Position numbers and translations under genes: made by a program. The notes under the pieces are model-generated. The model ran no database searches and was not told the origin of the DNA. It saw only the letters and a list, made by a program, of their open reading frames with translations. 64,000 nucleotides of DNA. Source: UBA5614 sp963667535. Lineage in GTDB: Bacteria; Cloacimonadota; Cloacimonadia; Cloacimonadales; Cloacimonadaceae. The stretch is taken from the NCBI GenBank assembly GCA_963667535.2, contig CAXXDU010000002.1, positions 1,178,001 through 1,242,000 on the forward strand, read 5' to 3'. Shown one piece after another: positions 17,686 through 26,235 of this stretch (its first letter is position 1; each line of letters starts with the position of its first letter).

Positions 17686-17761
17686 GCTCACATAGCTCAG
17701 TCGGTAGAGCACCTCCTTGGTAAGGAGGAGGTCATCGGTTCAAATCCGATTGTGAGCTCCA
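17686..17761 (+). tRNA. tRNA-Thr (anticodon GGT)
   Basis: The acceptor is GCTCACA/TGTGAGC, the anticodon stem CCTCC/GGAGG surrounds loop TTGGTAA, the T loop is TTCAAAT and CCA is encoded. It lies 145 nt before the tuf start. Confidence 0.95.
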
Positions 17762-17833
17762 TTTCGCTTTTTTTTATTTCTACTAAATAAATTTGGTAAC
17801 GACCACACCAGATACATTTGGTAAGACTAACTG

Positions 17834-17852
17834 GGTAAACTCCTCGTTTACC
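17834..17852 (+). promoter_or_regulatory. Leader hairpin before tuf
   Basis: GGTAAAC (17834-17840) and GTTTACC (17846-17852) form a perfect 7-bp stem with a 5-nt loop, 54 nt before the tuf start codon. It may be a processing site or a leader structure. No U-tract follows. Confidence 0.35.
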
Positions 17853-17906
17853 ATAACAAATAACAGAATATAACAAAAACATGGATTGAAAAATCCAGGA
17901 GGAACA

Positions 17907-19091
17907 ATGGCGAAAGAGAAATTCGTTCGTAACAAACCCCACGTTAATGTTGGAACCATTGGTCATATTGATCACGGTAAGACCACATTGACAGCTGCCA
18001 TCACTCTTTATTTAAGTAAGAAGGGTGGAGCTACATTCCGTTCATTTGACAGTATTGATAATGCACCTGAAGAAAAAGCACGTGGTATAACCATTGCTAC
18101 AGCGCACGTTGAATACCAGTCAGATAAAAGACACTATGCACACGTTGACTGTCCCGGTCATGCAGACTATATCAAAAACATGATCACAGGTGCTGCCCAG
18201 ATGGATGGTGCAATACTTGTCGTCAGTGCTGCTGATGGTCCCATGCCTCAGACTCGTGAACACATCCTGCTTGCCCATCAGGTGGGCGTACCTTACATGG
18301 TTGTGTTTATGAATAAATGCGACTTAGTTGATGATCCAGAACTCCTTGACCTGGTTGAAATGGAAGTCCGTGAAATGCTTGATAAATATGATTTTCCCGG
18401 AGACTCCTGCCCTGTTATCCGTGGTTCAGCTTTAAAAGCTCTCAACGGAGACCCAGAAGGCGAAGCCGGAATTCAGGAATTAGTAGATGCTCTTGATAAC
18501 TACATTCCAATGCCAGAACGCGCAGTTGACAAACCATTCCTTATGCCGGTTGAAGATGTTTTCTCAATTCCCGGACGTGGAACAGTTGCAACAGGCCGTG
18601 TAGAACGTGGTATTGTAAAAATTCAGGACAAGATCGAACGTGTCGGTATTCGCGAAACTGTTGAAACCACCTGTACAGGTGTGGAAATGTTTCGTAAGCT
18701 GATGGACGAAGCCCAGGCCGGTGACAATATCGGTGTGTTGCTTCGCGGTTTTGCCAAAGACGACGTTGAACGCGGAATGGTTCTTGCCAAACCCAAATCA
18801 ATAAAACCTCATACCAAGTTTGTTGGTCAAACATATATTCTTACCACTGATGAAGGTGGACGTCACAAACCTTTCTTCTCAGGTTATCGTCCTCAATTCT
18901 ATTTCCGTACAACAGACGTTACTGGAACTTTGAGTTTACCTGAAGGCGTGGAAATGGTTATGCCTGGTGATAATATTCAAATCAATGCAGAACTAATTAC
19001 CCCGATTGCCATGGAGCAAGGTCTTCGCTTTGCTATCCGTGAAGGCGGTCGCACCATCGGTTCCGGTGTTGTTGCCAGTATCGTTGAATAA
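17907..19091 (+). CDS. tuf: Elongation factor Tu
   Basis: The start is ATG 17907, behind AGGAGG; the frame runs open upstream but MAKEKFVRNKPHVNVGTIGHIDHGKT is the classic N-terminus. The protein has 394 residues. G motifs: GHIDHGKT (P-loop), RGITIATAHVEY (switch I), DCPGHADY (G3), MNKCD (G4) and RGSALKAL (G5). Domains II and III are intact (VFSIPGRGTVATGRVERG; MPGDNIQINAELITPIAMEQGLRFAIREGGRTIGSG). EF-Tu delivers aminoacyl-tRNA to the ribosome. It lies between the tRNA cluster and rpmG, the usual arrangement for the copy linked to secE-nusG. Confidence 0.99.
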   Translation: MAKEKFVRNKPHVNVGTIGHIDHGKTTLTAAITLYLSKKGGATFRSFDSIDNAPEEKARGITIATAHVEYQSDKRHYAHVDCPGHADYIKNMITGAAQMDGAILVVSAADGPMPQTREHILLAHQVGVPYMVVFMNKCDLVDDPELLDLVEMEVREMLDKYDFPGDSCPVIRGSALKALNGDPEGEAGIQELVDALDNYIPMPERAVDKPFLMPVEDVFSIPGRGTVATGRVERGIVKIQDKIERVGIRETVETTCTGVEMFRKLMDEAQAGDNIGVLLRGFAKDDVERGMVLAKPKSIKPHTKFVGQTYILTTDEGGRHKPFFSGYRPQFYFRTTDVTGTLSLPEGVEMVMPGDNIQINAELITPIAMEQGLRFAIREGGRTIGSGVVASIVE

Positions 19092-19127
19092 GATAGCACC
19101 AGGTTTGCCCGGTGTAAGGAAATTGAG

Positions 19128-19277
19128 ATGAGAGATATTATTACCCTTGCTTGCGAAGATTGTAAGAATCGTAATTATACGACGACCCGCAATAAACGTA
19201 AGCATCCGAACAGAATGGAATTGAAGAAATTCTGTCCTTTCTGCCGGAAGCATACATTGCACAAACAAACCCGATAG
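19128..19277 (+). CDS. rpmG: 50S ribosomal protein L33
   Basis: This short gene (49 residues) is read from ATG 19128 behind AAGGA. The product starts MRDIITLACEDCKNRNY and has two CxxC pairs (residues 9/12 and 36/39) that form a zinc ribbon, so this is the zinc-binding form of L33. The Thr/Arg/Lys-rich middle (TTTRNKRKHPNRMELKKFC) is standard. It lies 36 nt after tuf and just before tRNA-Trp, as in many bacterial genomes. Confidence 0.97.
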   Translation: MRDIITLACEDCKNRNYTTTRNKRKHPNRMELKKFCPFCRKHTLHKQTR

Positions 19278-19287
19278 ATTTTGGCGT

Positions 19288-19363
19288 AGGATAGTAGCTC
19301 AATTGGTAGAGCATCGGTCTCCAAAACCGAGGGTTGCGGGTTCGATTCCTGCCTGTCCTGCCA
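19288..19363 (+). tRNA. tRNA-Trp (anticodon CCA)
   Basis: The acceptor is AGGATAG/CTGTCCT, the anticodon loop is CTCCAAA flanked by CGGT/ACCG, the T arm carries TTCGATT and CCA is encoded. Its position between rpmG and secE is conserved in many phyla. Confidence 0.95.
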
Positions 19364-19405
19364 CATTCTCTAGAACAGTGGTTTGATAAAAAGTGGTAAA
19401 GAAAT

Positions 19406-19594
19406 ATGAAGATGATTGACGGTTTTATCCGTTTTATTCGTGAAGTACGATCCGAAATGAAATCAGTTACCTGGCCCACAAAAGACGACTTGAAAGAGGG
19501 GACTATTGTGGTTATAGCGATGTCAGCTATTGTAGCGGTATTCTTGTCAGCTGTTGATTTCATGTTTGGTTTAGCTGTACGCAGCGTTTTTTAA
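19406..19594 (+). CDS. secE: Preprotein translocase subunit SecE
   Basis: This 62-residue single-span SecE has an amphipathic N-terminal helix (FIRFIREVRSEMKSVTWPTKDDL), whose VTWPT motif is diagnostic. A single membrane segment follows (TIVVIAMSAIVAVFLSAVDFMFGL). It clamps the SecY channel. The minimal length is normal outside the gammaproteobacteria. The ATG at 19406 or the one at 19412 could be the start. It lies directly before nusG. Confidence 0.96.
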   Translation: MKMIDGFIRFIREVRSEMKSVTWPTKDDLKEGTIVVIAMSAIVAVFLSAVDFMFGLAVRSVF

Positions 19595-19612
19595 TCTAAA
19601 GGTCAGAATCAG

Positions 19613-20137
19613 ATGAAATGGTATGTCGTTCACACTTTTGCAGCCCATGAGAACAGGGTTAAAACTGCAATCGAAAAAGGTCTTGAAGACACAGAACTCG
19701 GGAAACAAATAGGTCAGCTATTAGTTCCTGTTCAGAAGACTTTTCAGATTCGTGATGGCAAGAAAGTTGAACGTGAAAAGAAACTCTTTACCAGCTATAT
19801 AATTCTGGAAGCAGACCTGAGCCCGGAGTTAATTACCTATATCCGAAATATCGGTGGGGTGACTAATTTTCTTGGACACGGTAAAGACCCTATTCCCTTG
19901 AGCGAAGAAGAAGTCAAACGCTTACTCGGTATTGCCGAGCGAGATAAAATTACTAAAATTTATGACTTCCTTCCCGGTGATATGGTGAGAGTTATATCAG
20001 GTCCATTTTCTGACTTTGAAGGGGTAATAGTCAAATCCAGTGATGACGGCTTGAAGCTGATTATCAATGTTACTGTGTTCGGCAGAATAACTCCGGTTGA
20101 ATTGAACGCTGACCAAGTTGAAATGACTAAAAGATAA
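19613..20137 (+). CDS. nusG: Transcription termination/antitermination protein NusG
   Basis: The protein has 174 residues. The NGN domain begins KWYVVHTFAAHENRVKTAIE and includes LFTSYIILEADL and IGGVTNFLG. The KOW domain is at the C-terminus: GDMVRVISGPFSDFEGVIVK, then VFGRITPVELNADQVE. NusG binds RNA polymerase and links it to Rho or the ribosome. It starts 18 nt after secE. The 75-nt gap to rplK is structured (separate entry). Confidence 0.98.
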   Translation: MKWYVVHTFAAHENRVKTAIEKGLEDTELGKQIGQLLVPVQKTFQIRDGKKVEREKKLFTSYIILEADLSPELITYIRNIGGVTNFLGHGKDPIPLSEEEVKRLLGIAERDKITKIYDFLPGDMVRVISGPFSDFEGVIVKSSDDGLKLIINVTVFGRITPVELNADQVEMTKR

Positions 20138-20140
20138 AAT

Positions 20141-20188
20141 TGGACTCAAGGATTTTCCGGACTTGTTCGGAAGAAAACCAATAGTCCA
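20141..20188 (+). promoter_or_regulatory. Structured leader between nusG and rplK
   Basis: An outer pair TGGACT (20141-20146) / AGTCCA (20183-20188) encloses an inner hairpin TTCCG (20155-20159) / CGGAA (20168-20172). No U-tract follows, so it is not an obvious terminator. L11-L1 operons are known to be autoregulated by L1 binding to the mRNA leader; this element is positioned for that, but the link is inferred. Confidence 0.45.
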
Positions 20189-20212
20189 GACAAATAATAT
20201 CGAGGTGCTTTA

Positions 20213-20644
20213 ATGGCAAAACCTAAAGATGTGGCAGCAATGATTAAACTTCAGCTTCCCGCAGGCAAAGCAACTCCGGCGCCACCCGTCGGACCAGCCT
20301 TGGGACAAGCAGGAGTTAATATTCCTGAATTCTGTCGTCAATTCAATGAAAGGACGTCAGACCAACCGGGAATGGTATTTCCGGTTGTAATATATGTTGC
20401 CAAAAATAAATCCTTTACATTTGAGATAAAGACCCCCCCAGCTTCTATTCTGATTAAGAAGGAAGCCGGATTAGCCAAAGGGAGCGGTGTTCCCAATAAA
20501 ACTAAAGTGGGTAAAATCAACCAGGAACAACTGCGTCGAATCGCTGAGATGAAGATGCAGGATATGAATTGTCATTCCCTTGAATCTGCGATGAGTATGA
20601 TCGCCGGCACTGCGAGAAGCATGGGTGTAACTGTTGAAGAATGA
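20213..20644 (+). CDS. rplK: 50S ribosomal protein L11
   Basis: The 143-residue protein carries the universal L11 signatures: LQLPAGKATPAPPVGPALGQAGVN, FCRQFNERT, ILIKKEAGLAKGSG, and the C-terminal RNA-binding RRIAEMKMQDMNCHSLESAMSMIAGTARSMG. It forms the GTPase-associated centre of the 50S subunit together with 23S rRNA and the L10-L7/L12 stalk. It is followed by rplA after 39 nt. Confidence 0.99.
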   Translation: MAKPKDVAAMIKLQLPAGKATPAPPVGPALGQAGVNIPEFCRQFNERTSDQPGMVFPVVIYVAKNKSFTFEIKTPPASILIKKEAGLAKGSGVPNKTKVGKINQEQLRRIAEMKMQDMNCHSLESAMSMIAGTARSMGVTVEE

Positions 20645-20683
20645 GTTTCTTTTGCAGGAGAACGTATTCATTAAGGAGAATAA

Positions 20684-21388
20684 ATGAAACATAGTAAAAG
20701 GTACAAACAAGCTTATGCGATGTTCGATCGTCAGAAACGATTTGACCTTGACGAAGCCATCAAGACTATGAAGTCTTTTCCTGCTTCAAAGTTTGATGAG
20801 TCAGTCGAGATTCATTTCAATCTTGGCGTAGACCCTCGTAAAGCTGACCAGCAAATACGTAACTCTATTGTTCTTCCCTTTGGTACCGGAAAAACTGTAC
20901 GAGTAATGGTCTTTGCTGAAGGAGACAAAGCGGACGAAGCGAAAGCTGCTAATGCTGATTTTGTCGGTTTGGACGAATTTGTAGAAAAGGTTATGGGCGG
21001 TTGGTTTGACTTTGATATGGTCATTACAACACCCAATCTGATGGGAAAAATTGGTAAACTTGGTAGAGTATTAGGTCCAAGAGGTTTGATGCCAAACCCC
21101 AAAGACGGTACAGTTACCATGGATATCGGTAAAGCAGTTAATGAAGCAAAGGGCGGAAAAGTTACATACAGAGTAGATAAATTTGCCAATTTGCACATAC
21201 CTGCCGGAAAAAGAAGCTTTCCTGATGAAAACCTGAAAGAGAACGTCAAATCAATATTAGCATCTATATTACGCGACCGTCCCGCTACCCTTAAAGGGGT
21301 ATATATCAAAAGCATAACCCTTTGCACGACCATGGGGCCCGGTGTTAAACTACACATTGCAAATGCAACCATGGAAGCGAAGAGCTAA
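20684..21388 (+). CDS. rplA: 50S ribosomal protein L1
   Basis: This is a 234-residue L1. It begins with KHSKRYKQAYAMFDRQKRFDLDEAI and has ESVEIHFNLGVDPRKADQQIR, the characteristic GRVLGPRGLMPNPKDGTV, and KGGKVTYRVDKFANLHIPAGK. It binds 23S rRNA at the L1 stalk and, in many bacteria, represses translation of its own operon. ATG 20684 follows AAGGAG. rplJ begins 12 nt after its stop. Confidence 0.99.
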   Translation: MKHSKRYKQAYAMFDRQKRFDLDEAIKTMKSFPASKFDESVEIHFNLGVDPRKADQQIRNSIVLPFGTGKTVRVMVFAEGDKADEAKAANADFVGLDEFVEKVMGGWFDFDMVITTPNLMGKIGKLGRVLGPRGLMPNPKDGTVTMDIGKAVNEAKGGKVTYRVDKFANLHIPAGKRSFPDENLKENVKSILASILRDRPATLKGVYIKSITLCTTMGPGVKLHIANATMEAKS

Positions 21389-21400
21389 GGGAGTGGAGAA

Positions 21401-21928
21401 ATGGTGCAAGCTTATAAACTAGATATCGTCAAAGATTTGAAAGAGCGGCTCCAGGACGCCAAAGCGATTGTGCTTGTGGATTATAAGGGAATTAATATAG
21501 AAGAAGTAAATCAGCTTCGAAACCGGTTTCGGTCTGAGAAAGTGGATTACTTGGTCCAGAAAAACACATTAGTAAAAATTGCCCTGCATGACTTGGGTAT
21601 TACTAGTCTGGACGAATATCTTGTCGGTCCTACAGCTTTAGCAATTTGCAAATGTGATGAAATTGCTCCAGCCAGGATTGTGACAAAATTCCTGAAAGAA
21701 GTAATGGAAGACAAGGAATTTCCAAAGTTTAAAGCAGGTTTCGTATCAGGAACCCTTTTAGACGCAACTCAGATGCATGCCCTTGCCAAACTTCCATCTC
21801 GCGAAGAGCTGCTAGCCAAGTTACTTGGTAGCGCACAAGCTCCTATCAGCAGACTTTTAGGCGTTACTCAAGGGATTATCCGCAAATTCGTTTATGCGGT
21901 AGACGCCGTTGCCAAGAGCAAGGCATAA
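21401..21928 (+). CDS. rplJ: 50S ribosomal protein L10
   Basis: The protein has 175 residues. The rRNA-binding N-terminal domain is intact (LKERLQDAKAIVLVDYKGINIEEVNQLRNRFR, KNTLVKIALHD, LVGPTALAI). The C-terminal helix that holds L7/L12 dimers (REELLAKLLGSAQAPISRLLGVTQGIIRKFVYAVDAV) is also intact. It forms the base of the ribosomal stalk. Only 12 nt separate it from rplA, so an independent L10 leader cannot be present here, unlike in E. coli. Confidence 0.98.
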   Translation: MVQAYKLDIVKDLKERLQDAKAIVLVDYKGINIEEVNQLRNRFRSEKVDYLVQKNTLVKIALHDLGITSLDEYLVGPTALAICKCDEIAPARIVTKFLKEVMEDKEFPKFKAGFVSGTLLDATQMHALAKLPSREELLAKLLGSAQAPISRLLGVTQGIIRKFVYAVDAVAKSKA

Positions 21929-21958
21929 CCAAAATAATATTCATATCATGGAGGAACA

Positions 21959-22333
21959 ATGTCCGATAAAAAACAACAAGTAATTGACCTGATTAAGCAA
22001 ATGACGGTTTTAGAATTGTCCGAATTAGTAAAAGAAATGGAAGAAATATTCGGCGTTTCAGCAGCCGCTCCGGTTGCAGCCGCAGCCGCTCCTTCTGCAG
22101 TTGCAGAAGCTGTTGAAGAAAAAAGCGAATTTGATGTAATTCTCCAACACGCTGGTGAGAAGAAAATCAATGTAATCAAAGTTGTTCGCGAAATTACCAA
22201 GCTTGGACTGAAAGAAGCCAAAGATCTGGTTGATGGAGCTCCCAAATTGGTAGTTGAAAAAGTTAGTAAAGAAGAAGCCGAATCCACAAAAAAGAAACTG
22301 GAAGAAGTCGGCGCCAGTATTGAAATTAAATAA
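21959..22333 (+). CDS. rplL: 50S ribosomal protein L7/L12
   Basis: The protein has 124 residues. The N-terminal dimerisation helices (VIDLIKQMTVLELSELVKEMEEIFGV) are followed by an Ala/Pro hinge with an Ala-rich run around residues 37-55. The factor-binding C-terminal domain is EFDVILQHAGEKKINVIKVVREITKLGLKEAKDLVDGAPK, ending VGASIEIK. It recruits translational GTPases. ATG 21959 is behind GGAGG. The downstream gap carries a hairpin that may attenuate rpoBC. Confidence 0.98.
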   Translation: MSDKKQQVIDLIKQMTVLELSELVKEMEEIFGVSAAAPVAAAAAPSAVAEAVEEKSEFDVILQHAGEKKINVIKVVREITKLGLKEAKDLVDGAPKLVVEKVSKEEAESTKKKLEEVGASIEIK

Positions 22334-22352
22334 TAAACCTTATTTATTGTCG

Positions 22353-22387
22353 GGGAGTGAGACAGCATTATTACTTTCTCACTTCCC
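22353..22387 (+). terminator. rplL-rpoB intergenic hairpin (attenuator or processing site)
   Basis: GTGAGA (22357-22362) pairs with TCTCAC (22377-22382), extended by GGGA/TTCCC, and is followed by a weakly U-rich stretch (TTGTCTTTCT). Its position matches the rplL-rpoB attenuator/RNase III region known in E. coli. It is probably leaky, because rpoB has no separate promoter that I can see. Confidence 0.5.
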
Positions 22388-22443
22388 TTGTCTTTCTAAA
22401 TACACTTTTGCCTTATGGCATTGTCATATAAAGGAGATTGCTT

Positions 22444-25400
22444 TTGAGAAACGTCAAAAGTTTTTCCAGAGTTTCTAAAAGATTCCAGGAGCTTGGCATT
22501 CCCCAGGTTAAAATTCCTGATCTTTTAGCTATGCAGGTTGATTCTTTTATAGCATTCCTGCAAAAAGATATACACCCCCGTTCAAGACAAAGAAAGGGGT
22601 TGCAGGCTGTTTTTGAAGCCGTATTCCCGTTGGAAGATTCACGGGGTAATTATTTACTTGAGTTTTTAGAATACAATATTCTGAAAGAAAAGTATTCCTT
22701 GCAAGAGTGTATTGAGCGCAATCTTTCCTATCAGGCTCCATTAAAAGCCAAGATGCGTCTCACAGTCTTTGAGGATCGTGAAGGCGAAAAAGCCTTGAAA
22801 GACGTTATTGAACAAGATGTCTTTTTAGGTGAAATACCGTTGATAACCGAGCAGGGGACATTTGTTGTCAATGGTGCCGAAAGAGTGGTTATATCGCAGT
22901 TACAACGTTCACCAGGTGTCTATTTCTCAGAGGAAAAGCACCCGAGTGGAAAAATGTTGTATTCTGCCAAGATTATTCCATATAACGGTTCCTGGCTGGA
23001 GTTTGACATTGACTTGCATGATGTCATGTATGTTCATATCGATAAAAGAAGAAAATTGCCTGTAACAGTGTTACTTAGAGCGATAGGCATTTCAACTAAC
23101 GCCGATTTGAGAAATGTTTTTTATAAAAGTGAAGTATTGTCTCTGAAAGCTGCAAAAGGCAGACACTTATTTGCCGATTTGCACTCATCAGATCCTGAAA
23201 AGCCTTATGCATTGGCCAATGATCTGGTCAATGACGCTTTAATAAAAGTACTTGATTCTGCAGGAATTTCAGAAGTTGAAGTGATTGATTACAATTTTGA
23301 AATTGCTCGCAAAGTTTTAGAAAATACCATTGCCAAGGATTCCACTGCTGATCGTGAGCAGGCCTTGGAAAAGATTTATACACTAATCCGTCCGGGTGAA
23401 GAATCAACGCCTGAGGCAGCTCGTCTTCTTATTGATAGAATGTTCTTCCATGAAAAAAGATACAATCTTGGAGAAGTCGGCAGATACAAAATTAACACAA
23501 GGTTAGGATTGGAGACTGATTTATCAGTGCTGACGCTAACACTTGAAGATTTTGTACTAATTTTTAAAACGCTAATCAACATTTATCGGGATGAAGATGA
23601 AGTTGATGATATAGATAACCTGGCAAACCGCCGCGTAAGAACAGTTGGTGAGCTACTCCAGGAGCAATATGCTGCCGGATTAGCGATGGTTTCGCGCATT
23701 GTTATGGAAAGAATGAGTATTGCTAATACGGACGATGTTACTGTTCACGATTTAGTAAATAGTAATGCCCTGATATCTGTGGTTCAATCATTCTTTTTAA
23801 CAGGTCAGCTCTCACAGTTTATGGAACAAACTAACCCACTAGCAGGATTGAGGCATAAACGTGCCCTATCTGCACTTGGACCTGGTGGCTTGACCAGAGA
23901 AAGAGCAGGCTTTGAAGTTCGTGACGTGCACCACTCACATTATGGCAGAGTTTGTCCGATAGAAACTCCTGAGGGACCCAACATTGGTTTGATTGTCTCT
24001 CCTGCAATATATTCTCATATAAATCAATACGGATTTCTTGAAACGCCATATATACGCGTTGAAAATGGAGTTGTTACAGATAAATATGATCTGCTGGATG
24101 CAGCGCAGGAAGAGAAATATACTATTGCTCAGGCAAATGTAAATCTGGATAACCATAGAAAAATTACTGATGAAACTATATTTGCCCGTCAAAGAGGGGA
24201 GTTTATTCAGGTGAAACCTACAGAAGTACAATATGTAGACGTTTCACCACAGCAGATGGTATCTGTATCAGCTGCAATGATACCCTTCCTTGAACATGAT
24301 GATGCAAACCGGGCATTAATGGGATCAAACATGCAAAGACAAGCAGTTCCTTTGATCAATCCTGTTTCACCGATGGTCGGAACAGGCATGGAAGGAATCG
24401 CTGCCCACGATACATCCAGTATTGCGCTTGCTCCATATAGCGGTGAAGTAACAGATGTTAATTCGATGTTCATTGAAATCAAACCCCTGAATGAGAAAGA
24501 TGAAGCTTTTTATCTGAGTCAGGGAAATAAAATTCAATTAAAGAAATTCCTTCGTACAAATCAGGATACATGTATTAACCAACGCCCTGTTGTTAAGATT
24601 GGTGACATTGTTGAAAAAGGACAACCGATAACAGATGGTCCTTGTGTTGAGAATAATCGCCTTGCACTTGGCACCAACATGTTGGTTGCGTTTATGCCCT
24701 GGTACGGTTATAACTATGAAGATGCAATCATTCTTAGTGAGAAAGTCGCCCGTGAAGATACCTTAACCTCAATCTATATTGAAGAACTTGAGGTTATGGT
24801 TCGTAATGTAAAAAATGGAAAAGAAGAACTTGCATACGATATACCCAACGTTCCGGCACAAGCTTTGAGAAATCTGGATAAAACTGGTATTATCAGAGTC
24901 GGCTCTGTTATTCATGCCGGAGATATTATCGTCGGTAAAGTAACACCAAAAAGTATAGAAATAGATCCTTCACCAGAAGAGAATCTTATGCGTGCACTGT
25001 TCGGAGATAGAGCAGGTGATTTTACAAATAGTTCTTTAAAAGCAAAACCAGGTATGGAAGGCGTCGTAATTGATGTTAAAGTATTTTCTCGTTTAGAGGA
25101 AGCTGGTGATACTGATGAGAAGAATCTGGATAAAATTAACCAACTTAAGCAGGACCTTGCAGACCGACGTAAGAAGATTGAAGATTTTAAAGAAGAAAAG
25201 CTTTCTTCAATTCTCTTAGGGGAAGTATCGCGATCATTAGTAGATGAAAAAACTGGAATGTTCTTTATACCTGCGGGCAAGAAAATAAACAAAGAAGACC
25301 TTAAACGCATTAATTTTAAAAAACTCAATCTGGAAGTTGATTTAGTCGAAAGTCATGAGTGTAACATGCAAATTTATCAGACTATAGTGATGAAAATTAA

Positions 25401-26223
25401 GTCAGCATTGGAAGAGAGTGAGAATGTTTATCGTAAATCTCGTGAACGCTTGAAACATGGAGACGAGCTTGCTTATGGAGTTCGTAAAATGGTAAAGGTG
25501 TATGTCGCTAAAAAGCGAAAGATCGAGGTAGGCGATAAAATGGCTGGTAGGCATGGTAATAAGGGTGTTATTTCGATAGTAGCACCGATTGAAGATATGC
25601 CTTTCCTTGAAGATGGAACAGCTATTGATATAGTATTGAATCCGCTAGGTGTGCCTTCACGTATGAATATAGGTCAGATCATGGAAACACATTTAGGTAT
25701 GGCTGCAAGAGTTTTAGGTTTCGATGTAGAAACACCAATATTTGATGGAGCTACAATTGGAGATATTGAGTCCTTTTTAGAAAAAGCCAATTTACCTAAA
25801 GATGGAAAGCAGGCGTTGTATGACGGAAAAAGTGGTGAGCGTTTCAAAGAACGTGTAACAGTTGGTGTTATATATATGATGAAACTAAACCATTTGGTCG
25901 CTGATAAAATGCATGCACGTTCCACAGGTCCGTATTCTTTGATAACCCAACAGCCATTGGGTGGAAAGGCACAACACGGAGGCCAACGCTTGGGTGAAAT
26001 GGAAGTATGGGCACTCGAAGCTTATGGTGCAGCTCATCTGTTAGAAGAGATGTTAACTCTCAAATCTGATGATGTAGATGGTCGCAATAATGCTTTCAAA
26101 GCCATAACAAGAGGTGATAACCCACCGCCTCCGGGAGTTCCGGAAAGTTTCAATGTCTTGGTTAGTGAGTTAAAATCACTAGGTTTTGAGATTGATTTTT
26201 TACAGGAATCAGAGTTGGAATAG
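22444..26223 (+). CDS. rpoB: DNA-directed RNA polymerase subunit beta
   Basis: The protein has about 1259 residues. I chose TTG 22444 as start because it lies 7 nt behind AAGGAG; the upstream in-frame TTG at 22438 is too close to that site. Conserved regions include IEQDVFLGEIPLITEQGTFVVNGAERVVISQLQRSPGVYF, the rifampicin-pocket region with LSQFMEQTNPLAGLRHKRALSALGPGGLTRERAGFEVRD, RVCPIETPEGPNIGLI, GYNYEDAIILSEK, GRHGNKGVIS, and the C-terminal GGKAQHGGQRLGEMEVWALEAYGAA. It forms the catalytic core with RpoC. The rpoC gene follows after 12 nt. Confidence 0.98.
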   Translation: MRNVKSFSRVSKRFQELGIPQVKIPDLLAMQVDSFIAFLQKDIHPRSRQRKGLQAVFEAVFPLEDSRGNYLLEFLEYNILKEKYSLQECIERNLSYQAPLKAKMRLTVFEDREGEKALKDVIEQDVFLGEIPLITEQGTFVVNGAERVVISQLQRSPGVYFSEEKHPSGKMLYSAKIIPYNGSWLEFDIDLHDVMYVHIDKRRKLPVTVLLRAIGISTNADLRNVFYKSEVLSLKAAKGRHLFADLHSSDPEKPYALANDLVNDALIKVLDSAGISEVEVIDYNFEIARKVLENTIAKDSTADREQALEKIYTLIRPGEESTPEAARLLIDRMFFHEKRYNLGEVGRYKINTRLGLETDLSVLTLTLEDFVLIFKTLINIYRDEDEVDDIDNLANRRVRTVGELLQEQYAAGLAMVSRIVMERMSIANTDDVTVHDLVNSNALISVVQSFFLTGQLSQFMEQTNPLAGLRHKRALSALGPGGLTRERAGFEVRDVHHSHYGRVCPIETPEGPNIGLIVSPAIYSHINQYGFLETPYIRVENGVVTDKYDLLDAAQEEKYTIAQANVNLDNHRKITDETIFARQRGEFIQVKPTEVQYVDVSPQQMVSVSAAMIPFLEHDDANRALMGSNMQRQAVPLINPVSPMVGTGMEGIAAHDTSSIALAPYSGEVTDVNSMFIEIKPLNEKDEAFYLSQGNKIQLKKFLRTNQDTCINQRPVVKIGDIVEKGQPITDGPCVENNRLALGTNMLVAFMPWYGYNYEDAIILSEKVAREDTLTSIYIEELEVMVRNVKNGKEELAYDIPNVPAQALRNLDKTGIIRVGSVIHAGDIIVGKVTPKSIEIDPSPEENLMRALFGDRAGDFTNSSLKAKPGMEGVVIDVKVFSRLEEAGDTDEKNLDKINQLKQDLADRRKKIEDFKEEKLSSILLGEVSRSLVDEKTGMFFIPAGKKINKEDLKRINFKKLNLEVDLVESHECNMQIYQTIVMKIKSALEESENVYRKSRERLKHGDELAYGVRKMVKVYVAKKRKIEVGDKMAGRHGNKGVISIVAPIEDMPFLEDGTAIDIVLNPLGVPSRMNIGQIMETHLGMAARVLGFDVETPIFDGATIGDIESFLEKANLPKDGKQALYDGKSGERFKERVTVGVIYMMKLNHLVADKMHARSTGPYSLITQQPLGGKAQHGGQRLGEMEVWALEAYGAAHLLEEMLTLKSDDVDGRNNAFKAITRGDNPPPPGVPESFNVLVSELKSLGFEIDFLQESELE

Positions 26224-26235
26224 GGGAGGCACAAT

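Noticed and set aside
20812..21372. 186-codon frame opposite rplA
   Set aside because: Antisense shadow of a ribosomal protein gene with no independent support.
22438..22443. TTG 22438 as the rpoB start
   Set aside because: It is only 1 nt from the AAGGAG site; TTG 22444 has normal spacing.
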